From an uncultured Monoglobus sp. (lineage in GTDB: Bacteria > Bacillota > Clostridia > Monoglobales > Monoglobaceae), in assembly GCA_947625055.1 (NCBI GenBank), contig CANQMT010000025.1:1-40311 (forward strand): DNA of 40,311 bases, read 5' to 3'. Below, piece by piece: positions 32,386 to 40,311 of the stretch. Positions within the stretch are counted from its first letter, which is position 1. Each line of letters starts with the position of its first letter. A program made the translations under genes and the position numbers. The notes beneath the pieces are model-generated. The model searched no databases. It worked only from the letters and a program-made list of their open reading frames with translations, and was not told the origin of the DNA.

Positions 32386-32421
32386 AAAGGGGTCTGAAAG
32401 TTATTTTCGGACCCTTTTTAT
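32386..32421 (+). terminator. Terminator between glnN and amt
   Basis: A 14-bp stem with two wobbles (32386-32399 with 32405-32418), then TTTTTATTT. It lies only 33 bp before amt, and no new promoter is obvious, so partial readthrough or attenuation controls amt. Confidence 0.8.
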
Positions 32422-32453
32422 TTATTTTATATGCTTTCAAGGAGGAATAAGTT

Positions 32454-34199
32454 ATGGGAAACATTATTGAAATGGCGACTTCCGAGATGTTCGGCATCTG
32501 GTTTCTGATAGGAGCGGCGCTGGTGTTCTTTATGCAGGCGGGCTTCGCTATGGTAGAGGCCGGCTTCACGAGAGCCAAGAACTCCGGCAACATTATTATG
32601 AAGAACCTGATGGACTTCTGCATAGGCACGGTTATGTTCATCATTCTCGGTTTCGGACTGATGCTGGGCGAGGACACGCTCGGCGGATTTATGGGAATGC
32701 CCACTCTGGGAATTTTCACCGACTACGCCAACGTTGACTGGTCGAACTTCGTGTTTAACTTGGTGTTCTGCGCCACGGCAGCTACGATAGTTTCGGGCGC
32801 TATGGCCGAAAGGACCAAGTTCTCGTCCTATTGCGTATATTCGGCGGTCATCTCGCTTGTTGTATACCCGATAGAGGCCCACTGGGTATGGGGCGGCGGT
32901 TGGCTGGCTCAGCTCGGTTTCCACGATTTCGCGGGTTCGGCGGCTATACATATGGTCGGCGGTCTGTCCGCGCTTATCGGTGCGGCTCTGCTGGGCGCCC
33001 GCATAGGTAAGTTCACCAAGGACAAGGACGGAAACACCAAGGTCCACGCGTTCCCGGGTCATAATATTGTTATCGGCGCTCTGGGCTGCTTCATCCTCTG
33101 GTTCGGCTGGTACGGATTTAACGGCGCGGCTGCCACTTCCGGCGATCAGCTCGCGTCAATATTCATGGCCACGACGATCGCTCCCGCGGTCGCGACGGTG
33201 GTCTGCATGATATTTACATGGCTCAAGTACGGCAAGCCCGATGTTTCGATGTGTCTGAACGCGTCTCTGGCGGGTCTGGTTGCGATAACCGCGGGCTGCG
33301 ACATGATTGACGGCTGGGGCTCGATAGTTGTCGGCGCGGTAGCGGGTCTGCTGGTTGTATTCGGCGTATGGTTCCTTGACAACATTCTGCACATCGACGA
33401 CCCTGTCGGCGCGGTAGCGGTTCATTTCTTAAACGGCATTTGGGGCACGATCGCGGTCGGCCTGTTCGCCTCGACAAGCGTTCCCGCGTGCGAGGTCAAC
33501 GGCCTGTTCCACGGCGGCGGCTTCTCGCAGCTCGGACTGCAGCTTCTCGGCATAATCACGATCTGCGGCTGGACAGCGGTAACGATGTTTATCGCGTTTA
33601 TGATAATCAAAAAGACGATTGGCTTGAGAGTTTCGGCCGAGGAGGAGATCGAGGGTCTGGACGTTCACGAGCACGGCATGTCCTCAGCTTACGCCGACTT
33701 CATGCCCTCAAGAGTTGCCATAGCCGAGGGCGCGCTCGAGGAGACCGAGGCAGCCGCGGCGCCCACGCCTATCGCGGTTCCGGTAGTAAACGTTCCGGCG
33801 AGCGCGGGCGGCAAGACGACAGACGACGACGGCCACCCGATAACCAAGGTGACGGTAGTCTGCAAGGAGTCGAAGTTCGAGGCCTTAAAGCGCGAGATGA
33901 ACAATATCGGCGTGACCGGCATGACCGTGTCCCACGTTCTGGGCTGCGGAATGCAGAAGGGCAAGAGCGAGTTCTACCGCGGAGTAGCGGTCGAGGCGAC
34001 GCTGTTGCCTAAGATTAAGGTCGAGATCGTCGTTTGCAGAGTTCCGGTCAACGACGTTGTGAAGGCCGCAAGCAAGGCCCTCTACACCGGACATATCGGC
34101 GACGGAAAGATATTCATCTACGGCGTTGACAACGTGGTTAAGGTCCGCACCGGCGAAAGCGGCTATGACGCGATGACCGAAGACGGCGAAAACTGCTGA
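32454..34199 (+). CDS. amt: Ammonium transporter fused to a P-II (GlnK-like) domain
   Basis: 581 residues. The Amt part (about 1-415) has the usual eleven helices, MVEAGFTRAKNSGNI, WGGGWLAQLGFHDFAGSAAIHMVGG and FGWYGFNGAA, with pore histidines. A flexible Ala/Pro linker leads to a P-II domain (about 455-570): KVTVVCKESKFEALKREMNNIGVTG, a T-loop MQKGKSEFYRGVAVE with the uridylylation-type tyrosine, and KIKVEIVVCRVPV. Separate GlnK normally plugs AmtB when nitrogen is sufficient; here it is covalently tethered. Follows glnN; strong ribosome site AAGGAGG. Confidence 0.93.
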   Translation: MGNIIEMATSEMFGIWFLIGAALVFFMQAGFAMVEAGFTRAKNSGNIIMKNLMDFCIGTVMFIILGFGLMLGEDTLGGFMGMPTLGIFTDYANVDWSNFVFNLVFCATAATIVSGAMAERTKFSSYCVYSAVISLVVYPIEAHWVWGGGWLAQLGFHDFAGSAAIHMVGGLSALIGAALLGARIGKFTKDKDGNTKVHAFPGHNIVIGALGCFILWFGWYGFNGAAATSGDQLASIFMATTIAPAVATVVCMIFTWLKYGKPDVSMCLNASLAGLVAITAGCDMIDGWGSIVVGAVAGLLVVFGVWFLDNILHIDDPVGAVAVHFLNGIWGTIAVGLFASTSVPACEVNGLFHGGGFSQLGLQLLGIITICGWTAVTMFIAFMIIKKTIGLRVSAEEEIEGLDVHEHGMSSAYADFMPSRVAIAEGALEETEAAAAPTPIAVPVVNVPASAGGKTTDDDGHPITKVTVVCKESKFEALKREMNNIGVTGMTVSHVLGCGMQKGKSEFYRGVAVEATLLPKIKVEIVVCRVPVNDVVKAASKALYTGHIGDGKIFIYGVDNVVKVRTGESGYDAMTEDGENC

Positions 34200-34218
34200 C
34201 GCGATGAATTAAAAAACG

Positions 34219-34258
34219 ATCGGGAACACGGCGAAAACCCGCCGTGTTCCCGATAATT
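34219..34258 (+). terminator. Terminator after amt
   Basis: A perfect 14-bp stem (34219-34232 with 34241-34254) followed by AATTTTAT. Confidence 0.85.
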
Positions 34259-34260
34259 TT

Positions 34261-34545
34261 ATCCGCCCGTCTGCCTCGCCCCTTGGGGAGAGGTGTCAGG
34301 CGAAGCCTGACGGAGAGGGGTGCTCGTATGCGGTTCCCCTCTCAGTCTGCGGACAAGCCGCAGCCAGCTCCCCCCAAGGGGAGCCATTCGGGCGGATAAT
34401 ATCCGCCCCTACGGTGTTTTGCGCACAATAGTTGTAGGGGATGGCGTCCTCAACGTCCCGCCATGGCCGGATATGGGCATCCGGCCCTACGAACATACTA
34501 ATCACAATGTTTCGGCTCCCTCTTATTTTAAGGGGGAGCCGGATT
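34261..34545. repeat. Cluster of repeat fragments between amt and the pectate lyase genes
   Basis: Contains a type 1 repeat fragment ending GAGAGGGGT (34313-34321) with a GTCAGGC/GCCTGAC hairpin, an adjoining piece starting CCCCTCTC (34337-34385) identical in part to 28551-28590, a GGCGGATA/TATCCGCC hairpin, a second hairpin block around 34440-34490 (GGCCGGAT/ATCCGGCC) and GGCTCCC/GGGAGCC (34511-34543). No gene is seen. The last hairpin is placed to act as a transcription block after the lyase operon. Confidence 0.7.
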
Positions 34546-34563
34546 AATTGGGAAGAAATTTAT

Positions 34564-37257
34564 TTATTTTTCATATTTTTCGCTTAAAGGTTTTATTTCG
34601 TCAAGGCCGCTCCAGATAAACAGCGCGAAGGTTTCGCCTTCGCCGATTTCAAAGCCGCTTACCGCGTACTCGCCGGCGCCGTTTATCTCGGTTTCCGCGT
34701 TAAAGCCGGTCAGAATGCCGCCCAAGTATTTTGCCGCGACAAGCCTTGCCGCGGGAGCGGGCTCCGCGCCGCCGTAGGCTATTGTGACCGCGAGTCCGCC
34801 GTCCTTTGCCTCGGCGCTTTTGATCGAATATCCGCCACTTTCGGGGCCCGCGGTCGGCTCGGGCGCCGTCGTGGGCGCTGAAATATCGGGAGTGGCGGTG
34901 GGCTCGGGCGATGTTGTGGGTTCTGAAATATCGGGCGTAGCTGTGGGTTCGGGTTTGGCTGTCGCCGTGGGTTCGGGCGCCGCCGTTTCACTGCCGGGAA
35001 CCGCGCGGACCGAAATTCCGGCAATGTTTATGTCGCCCATCGGGCCCGCGATATAGAGCGCGGAGCCAACGTCTTTAAAATGATAGGTAAAGGCGTAATC
35101 TCCGCCGCCGTGGTCGGGAGCGCAGACCGCCGCGGGTTCGGCCGAGGGGCTGAGGTGCAGACCCAGCGTGTTGGTGCCGTTTGAATAGAAGTAAACGGTG
35201 ATCATACATTCGCTTTCGGGAATGATATAGAACGAGCGGCTGTCGACGCTCTTTGCCTGATAGCCTCTCGTCATCGAGACTCCGTCCACGCTGAAGCTGT
35301 TGTTCTTATAGCCGTTGTTGTTGCCTTTGTAGCAGCCCACATATCCGTCTGCGGATATGTCGCCCGCCGACATGCTCTGTCCGCCGTTCCAGTCCTTGGC
35401 GAAGCTGTCCGCGCCGACGGGTATCGGATTCACGTCTCCCTCGGGAGGCGTGGCGGGCGCGCTTGTGGGCTTTGGCGTGGCGTTCGGGTCGGCCGTGATC
35501 AAAGGATCGGGTGTTGCTGTCGGCTCGGGCTCGGGCGGGATCAGCGGAAGTCCGCCGCCCACCGAGACAACCTTCGAGGCATAGCTTGTTATTTTTTCAA
35601 GCAGAGCCTGGTTTATGCCGTGGTGAGTGTCGTCGACCGCGTTGTCAAACGTCCACTCAAAGTCTCCGCCCTCGACGCGGCCCGCATATTTCTTGACGGT
35701 CTCAACCGCCTGCTCCGCGGATTGCGGCGTATATTCATACATAATGTTGGGATCGGTGTCAAAGTTGTCATATGTTCCAAAGCCTTGAGGGTCGCCTTTC
35801 AGCGCTTTGACACTGTCCGGCACGCGCTCATCGCGGGATTCCGCTTTGTAGGCGTCAAACTGGCCGGTATCTTTTTCGCTGCCGTAGAACCATAAGGTTT
35901 CCTGACCTATGGGCACATCGCCGAATGATTTTATCATGCCGCCCATCTGACCCGAAAGGGTACCCTTTCCCTTACCGTCGCTGCCCAGATAATCATTTCT
36001 GCCGCTGTTATACACATCGCTTCCCTGAGAGCCGATAAGCATCGGGCGGTTTGTGTGGCGGAAATAGTTGCACTCGGAGAATACCGAGGCTTTCATTGCC
36101 GCGCCTATGCCGTACATGGCCACGCCGTCGTAGTAATTGTTGTAAACGTGGTTGTCGCCGACCACGCAGCGGGGCATGCGCGAATCGCCGTGGTCGAACC
36201 AGTTGTGATGGTATGTCGCGTAATAGTGAGCCTCGGGATTGTACATATTGCTGTTTTCCCACGGGCCGCCCGAGACAAAGTTTTTGCCCAGATCCCACAT
36301 GTGGTTGTATGAGACCGTCACATAGCTCGAGCCCGACTTGAACGCGACCGCGCCGTCGCCCTTGGCCTGATCGGAGTCTTTTCCGGGCGCGTTATACAAA
36401 AAGTCGCAGTTGTGGACCCAGATGTTAAAGTTGTCGGTGTCCATTTCTATCGAGGATGCCTCCGCGCCCTCTCCTGCATACATAACTGCCAGGTTCCGTA
36501 TTTCAACGTTGACCATGCGTTTCAGGCACATCAGCCAGCCGTAAACCGCGGCGTCGTCCCCCACGCCCTCGATCGTAAGGTTCTGGCCGACCATGGGCGT
36601 GGTTTTTTGCTCCCAGCCCTGTATCTGGACCGTGTGCCGCGTAAGTCCCGCGGGATCCTCGACCCTGCCGATAAGCCGCACCGCCAGAGGCTTTGTTATC
36701 TTTTTCTGTTGGCGGTAGTGCAGGATCTCGGGCAGGCCGACGCCCTGCGAGGGGTCGCCGTTTACCGTCACCGTGTCCTTGTTGCCGTTTGTGACATAGA
36801 TCACGTCGGCGTTTTGCTTTAAGGTTCCGTCGTCGTTATAGGCTCCGCTCGCGGTGCCGACCGGCGAGTTCTTTGAAAACGCGAATCCGCTTCTGTCGTG
36901 AGCCGTGACCGTGAGTGTTCCGGTCTCCGCCGCCGCGTCCGCGATCTCCGCGCCGCCATTCACCGGGACGATTTTAAGCGTATACTCGCCGGCAGAGAGT
37001 CCGAGAGCGTCGGCGCGGAAATAATCGGGATATTCCCGAATAAGAGGCGCGTCCAGCTTAACCGGGCTGCCGCCCTTCGCTGTGGCGTAAACATTGTAGC
37101 TGTCGGCTCCGTCAAACGGCGCCCACTCGGCGTAGGCCGATTCGAGCCAGCCGTTTGACTTTTTGATCGTAACCGTGTCAGCAGCCGAGCCTATTCCCGC
37201 CGGGACCAGCGTCATCAGCATAACCGCGGTCAAAATCAGACATATCTTTTTCTTCAT
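34564..37257 (-). CDS. Secreted pectate lyase, PL1-type, multidomain (distal copy)
   Basis: 897 residues. Signal peptide at 1-25 (ICLILTAVMLMTLVPAGIGSA). A small beta domain (about 28-120) precedes the parallel beta-helix PL1 domain (about 125-530): IWVHNCDFL, KGDGAVAFKSGSSYVTVSYNH and YHHNWFDHGDSRMPR, with R360 matching the catalytic Arg of PelC-type lyases and D301 a calcium ligand. A Pro/Thr linker, a carbohydrate-binding-like domain (about 610-752), a long PEPTATP repeat linker (about 757-807) and a C-terminal domain (about 808-897) follow. It cleaves polygalacturonate by beta-elimination. Second gene of a tandem pair, 27 bp after its paralogue. Confidence 0.9.
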   Translation of the reverse strand: MKKKICLILTAVMLMTLVPAGIGSAADTVTIKKSNGWLESAYAEWAPFDGADSYNVYATAKGGSPVKLDAPLIREYPDYFRADALGLSAGEYTLKIVPVNGGAEIADAAAETGTLTVTAHDRSGFAFSKNSPVGTASGAYNDDGTLKQNADVIYVTNGNKDTVTVNGDPSQGVGLPEILHYRQQKKITKPLAVRLIGRVEDPAGLTRHTVQIQGWEQKTTPMVGQNLTIEGVGDDAAVYGWLMCLKRMVNVEIRNLAVMYAGEGAEASSIEMDTDNFNIWVHNCDFLYNAPGKDSDQAKGDGAVAFKSGSSYVTVSYNHMWDLGKNFVSGGPWENSNMYNPEAHYYATYHHNWFDHGDSRMPRCVVGDNHVYNNYYDGVAMYGIGAAMKASVFSECNYFRHTNRPMLIGSQGSDVYNSGRNDYLGSDGKGKGTLSGQMGGMIKSFGDVPIGQETLWFYGSEKDTGQFDAYKAESRDERVPDSVKALKGDPQGFGTYDNFDTDPNIMYEYTPQSAEQAVETVKKYAGRVEGGDFEWTFDNAVDDTHHGINQALLEKITSYASKVVSVGGGLPLIPPEPEPTATPDPLITADPNATPKPTSAPATPPEGDVNPIPVGADSFAKDWNGGQSMSAGDISADGYVGCYKGNNNGYKNNSFSVDGVSMTRGYQAKSVDSRSFYIIPESECMITVYFYSNGTNTLGLHLSPSAEPAAVCAPDHGGGDYAFTYHFKDVGSALYIAGPMGDINIAGISVRAVPGSETAAPEPTATAKPEPTATPDISEPTTSPEPTATPDISAPTTAPEPTAGPESGGYSIKSAEAKDGGLAVTIAYGGAEPAPAARLVAAKYLGGILTGFNAETEINGAGEYAVSGFEIGEGETFALFIWSGLDEIKPLSEKYEK

Positions 37258-37284
37258 GTATTTGTACCTCCTTAAAAAGAATTA

Positions 37285-40128
37285 TTATTTTTCAAATTTA
37301 TCACAGAGCGGCGCGATCGCGTCCGTTCCCTTCCATATGTAAAGTGAAACACTTTCGCCTTCCTCCGCGCGGAAATTCTCGATAAAATATTCTCCCGCGC
37401 CCTTTATTTCGACAGCGCCGTCAAAGCCGGTCAGAACGTCGCCTAAATATCTTGCCGCGAGCAGCCTTGCCGCGGGAGCGTCCGCGCCGCTGTATCCGAC
37501 GATCACTTTGAGTCCGTTTTCCGTATCCTCCGCGGATTTGATCGAATATCCGCCGCCTTCGGGCTCCGCGGTCGGCGTCGGCTCTATGGTAGGCGTAGGT
37601 TCCATGGTAGTCGGCGGAGCGTCGGTCGGCGGAGCGTCAAGAGTCAGCGCCATGTAGTAGATAAGCTGTTCGCCGCTGTTTTTGGTGATCTCGTAGCTCT
37701 CGCCGACGTTTACGGGAAATGTCAGCGTGTTTCCGCTGCCCGTCAAAGCCTCGCCGTTGATTTTTGCCGTCGGCGCGCTCGACGCGCCGAAAACCAGCAG
37801 CATTTCGCCGTCACCCGGGGCGGTGAAGCTTATGCGCGAGCTGCTGCCGAGCTTGAACGCGTTAGTCAGCGTCATGCCTCCGTATTCGATCGAGCCCCTG
37901 TCCTTTGATGTGGCGCCGCTTATGGCGTAAAAATCGCTCCGCATGTCGCTTTCGGTGAAGTTGTGGATATATCCGCCGCTTGGCGGAACATCGGAACCGC
38001 CGCCCGGCTTGGGCGTCGGTTCTCCCGGTCTCGCGGTGGGCGCGGCTGTGGGCGCCTGCGTGGGGAGCGGCGTTATCGTCGGGCTGTCCGGGTCGTATTC
38101 CAGAACCAGATAGAACAGATACGAGACGCTGTCGCGGGTGATGTTGTATGTCTCGCCCGGCTCGACGTTGAATTGTATAAGTCCTGTTTCCGGGTCGCCG
38201 CGGACGACCTCGTTGTTTACCTTGACGTTGACCGAGCCGCGGTACGGATTGGCGAGCAGAGTCATAATGCCTCGCTGTACCGCCGTGAATTTTATATACG
38301 AGCTGCCCTCGAATTTGAGGGATTTTGTCAGATTGACCGCGTCATACCGCATTATGCCGAACAGGTCGGTTATCGAGCCCTTGATCTCAAACACGCTGCT
38401 CGCGGTGTCTTGGGTCGTAAAATTATGCGTGATCCTGCTGCTCGACGGCTCGGGCGGCTGCTCAACAACGAGCGACGCGTCGCCGCCGACTTTGGCGATC
38501 GGCGGGTCATAGTTTTCAACCAAAGCCTGAAGCTCGGGTATCATGTCATAATTGCTGTCCTGAACCGAATTGTCGAAGGTGTATTTAAAATCTCCGCCGT
38601 TCATGCGGCCCGCGTATTTTTTAACGCTTTCAACGGCGCTTTCGGCCGGCTCGGCGTTATAATCATACATGTCCGCCGCGGTGTCAAAATTGTCATACGC
38701 CGCGCCGCCATTGAGCGCCGTGACGGTCCCGGGCACCTTCTCGTCCCGGCTTGAGACAAGATAACAATCGAAATGGCCGGCGTTGCTCACACCCGGAGCC
38801 AAGTCGCTCGGAGTGTCAAGTTGAGTATAAAATCTCTCGTATTCTCCCATATGATTGCCGAAGGCTTTTATCATTCCGCCCGACTGACCGGACAGCGTTC
38901 CCTTGCCGCTGTAATTCTTTTTGTCCGAGTTATAAACGTCGCTGCCCTGGCTTGAGATTATCATAGGTCTGGCGCAGTATCTGAAATAATTGTTCTCGGC
39001 GAATATGCACGAGCCCTTGGCCGCGCCTATGCCGTATTTGGAAACGCCGTCGTAATAGTTGTTGTACATATGCACGTCGCTTCCCACGCATCTCGGGTGG
39101 CGCGAGTCGGAATGGTCAAAGTGGTTGTGGTGATAAGTGACGTGGGTTTTTGTCGAGGCGGCGTCGGGGCTGTCGGTGAATGTGGTCTTTCCGGAGTCCC
39201 AGAAATGATTGTATGAGATCGTCACATAGTCCGACTGATTTTTCATGTCAATGCTGCCGTCGCCTTTGCTCTGATCCTTGTCGGGGCCTTGGGCGCCGTA
39301 GAAATACTCAAGGTTGTGGATCCAGATGTTGTCATTGTTTCCGTCAAGCGCCGTCGCGTCGCTGTCGGTGCCGCCGCCGTACCACATTATAGCGAAGTTG
39401 CGCAGCTCGATGTCGGATGACTCCTTAAACGTTATTCCCCAGCCGTGGATCGCCGCATCCTCGCCGATGCCTTCTATTGTAACATTTTTTGTGCTGCGGA
39501 TACCGAGCAGATATTTCTCCATGCCCTCGGGCATGTCAACTCTGCCTATCAGACGCACGATCAGAGGTGTAGTGATCTTGTTCCGCTCGCGGAAATCGAA
39601 TATGCTCACAAGTCCCACGCCGTCTTTGGGTATCCCGTCTATCATAACGCGGTCCTTGTTTCCGTTTGAGACGTAGATTATGTCCGCGCCGTCTTTGGGC
39701 GTGCCGTCGGGCTTATAGCCGCCGCTCGCGTCTTTGTTGGGGGATTGGTCGCTGAAGGCGAAACCCTCGCGGGGATACGCGCTGACGGTAAGCAGCTCGG
39801 TTTCGATCGCCGCGGTTCCGTTTTCGCCGCTGTCATACTCTATTTTTATCCGATAGTTCCCCGGCGCGAGGCCGGGCGCGTCAACGCGGCAGAGGCCGCT
39901 TTTGTATTCCCGCAGAAGCTCGCGGTCTATCGGGGCGTATTCGCCGCCCTCGGGCTTTATATACGCATTCACGCCGTCAATGCCCGCGCCGGTCCACTCG
40001 GCGTACGCGGCCTCAAAGCTGCCAGCCGCGTCGGTGATCGAGACCGTGTCCGCCGCCGAGCTTATTTTCGACGGAATCAGCATCAGCAGCAGAAATGGTA
40101 GCAAAATCAAACACAAATTTTTCTTCAT
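37285..40128 (-). CDS. Secreted pectate lyase, PL1-type, multidomain (proximal copy)
   Basis: 947 residues. Signal peptide at 1-25 (LCLILLPFLLLMLIPSKISSA). PL1 domain at about 125-520 with IWIHNLEYF, KGDGSIDMKNQSDYVTISYNHFWD and YHHNHFDHSDSRHPR (catalytic-type Arg R343). It then carries two copies of a roughly 115-residue binding-like module (about 567-680 and 722-833, each starting HNFT and containing ...IxF[T]A), separated by Pro/Thr linkers, and the same C-terminal domain (about 858-947) as its paralogue. The lyase and terminal domains are shared but the middle modules differ. No S-layer or sortase motif. Probably co-transcribed with the distal copy. Confidence 0.9.
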   Translation of the reverse strand: MKKNLCLILLPFLLLMLIPSKISSAADTVSITDAAGSFEAAYAEWTGAGIDGVNAYIKPEGGEYAPIDRELLREYKSGLCRVDAPGLAPGNYRIKIEYDSGENGTAAIETELLTVSAYPREGFAFSDQSPNKDASGGYKPDGTPKDGADIIYVSNGNKDRVMIDGIPKDGVGLVSIFDFRERNKITTPLIVRLIGRVDMPEGMEKYLLGIRSTKNVTIEGIGEDAAIHGWGITFKESSDIELRNFAIMWYGGGTDSDATALDGNNDNIWIHNLEYFYGAQGPDKDQSKGDGSIDMKNQSDYVTISYNHFWDSGKTTFTDSPDAASTKTHVTYHHNHFDHSDSRHPRCVGSDVHMYNNYYDGVSKYGIGAAKGSCIFAENNYFRYCARPMIISSQGSDVYNSDKKNYSGKGTLSGQSGGMIKAFGNHMGEYERFYTQLDTPSDLAPGVSNAGHFDCYLVSSRDEKVPGTVTALNGGAAYDNFDTAADMYDYNAEPAESAVESVKKYAGRMNGGDFKYTFDNSVQDSNYDMIPELQALVENYDPPIAKVGGDASLVVEQPPEPSSSRITHNFTTQDTASSVFEIKGSITDLFGIMRYDAVNLTKSLKFEGSSYIKFTAVQRGIMTLLANPYRGSVNVKVNNEVVRGDPETGLIQFNVEPGETYNITRDSVSYLFYLVLEYDPDSPTITPLPTQAPTAAPTARPGEPTPKPGGGSDVPPSGGYIHNFTESDMRSDFYAISGATSKDRGSIEYGGMTLTNAFKLGSSSRISFTAPGDGEMLLVFGASSAPTAKINGEALTGSGNTLTFPVNVGESYEITKNSGEQLIYYMALTLDAPPTDAPPTTMEPTPTIEPTPTAEPEGGGYSIKSAEDTENGLKVIVGYSGADAPAARLLAARYLGDVLTGFDGAVEIKGAGEYFIENFRAEEGESVSLYIWKGTDAIAPLCDKFEK

Positions 40129-40161
40129 ATCTATTCCCCCGATATTATATTCATTAATTGT

Positions 40162-40246
40162 ATTATACAGCCCGGAGCGCTTTGGGGTAAAGTAGCAGAT
40201 AGTTAAAATTTTTATGGGTGCAGATTGAGTTTTGACACGTCAATCT
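40162..40246 (-). promoter_or_regulatory. Promoter and upstream palindrome of the pectate lyase operon
   Basis: Minus strand TTTACC (40191-40186), 18-bp spacer, TATAAT (40167-40162), about 34 bp before the proximal lyase start. Upstream, AGATTGA (40222-40228) and TCAATCT (40240-40246) form an inverted repeat whose centre is the palindrome TTGACACGTCAA (40232-40243). Such a site about 55 bp upstream of the -10 box could bind an activator or repressor of pectin genes. Confidence 0.55.
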
Positions 40247-40311
40247 AATTTTGAAATAAAATTGTAACCCAAAGAATCCAAAAACATGATATACTTAAAA
40301 AGGGTGACAAA

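Noticed and set aside
34320-34547. Short open frames in the repeat cluster after amt
   Set aside because: They translate repeat hairpins, with no ribosome sites; similar frames appear in every copy of the repeat.

Overview
The window looks like a chromosomal segment of a Gram-positive anaerobe of the class Clostridia. Evidence: PolC-type DNA polymerase, a SpoVB-mazG-rqcP block as in endospore-forming Firmicutes, type III glutamine synthetase, strong AGGAGG ribosome sites, near-consensus TTGACA-N17-TATAAT promoters and AT-rich intergenic DNA. Two very large secreted PL1 pectate lyases suggest a plant-fibre (gut or rumen) pectin degrader. A Monoglobus-like or other Oscillospirales/Monoglobales affiliation is inference only.

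Layout. 1-700: a candidate structured RNA on the minus strand, then a type I toxin-antitoxin locus with a 26-residue membrane peptide. 922-1965: YkvI-type membrane protein. 2073-5705: rpmG-secE-nusG-rplK-rplA-rplJ-rplL, with two leader elements mimicking the L1 stalk of 23S rRNA and a classic L10 leader with terminator; rpoB does not follow. 5774-13600: comF, polC and ispG (one operon), an L,D-transpeptidase and mreB. 13745-14563: a SLOG protein and an XRE repressor divergently transcribed from a near-perfect inverted repeat. 14620-16775: HAD phosphatase and a Tritrichomonas-type IMP dehydrogenase. 17350-21602: HU, an HPr-like protein lacking both phosphorylation sites, argC-argB, and a lone sugar-ABC ATPase.

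21683-25983 is a small accessory zone: HEPN-MNT pair, fabZ, tRNA-Tyr, AbrB-RelE pair, PAP2 phosphatase, AbrB/zinc-ribbon regulator, PBECR-like nuclease, and three non-coding RNA candidates. 26112-29853 is spoVB-mazG-tam-rqcP with repeat elements inserted. 30100-34199 is a nitrogen-assimilation block: glutamine synthetase III with a short attenuator-like leader, then an ammonium transporter fused to a P-II domain. 34564-40128 holds the two tandem pectate lyases.

The most unusual signal is at RNA level. Two loci 25 kb apart (72-229 and 24908-25069) show little extended primary sequence similarity but the same promoter position, length, long closed hairpin, linker motif and terminator whose loop is complementary to the linker, with the complementary bases changed together. 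Two other loci (562-690 and 25846-25983) share the architecture of a type I antitoxin, again with a compensated loop complementarity; the second has no visible toxin. A third compact RNA at 25632-25781 matches nothing I recognise. All boundaries and functions come from reading the sequence; no searches or folding programs were run.
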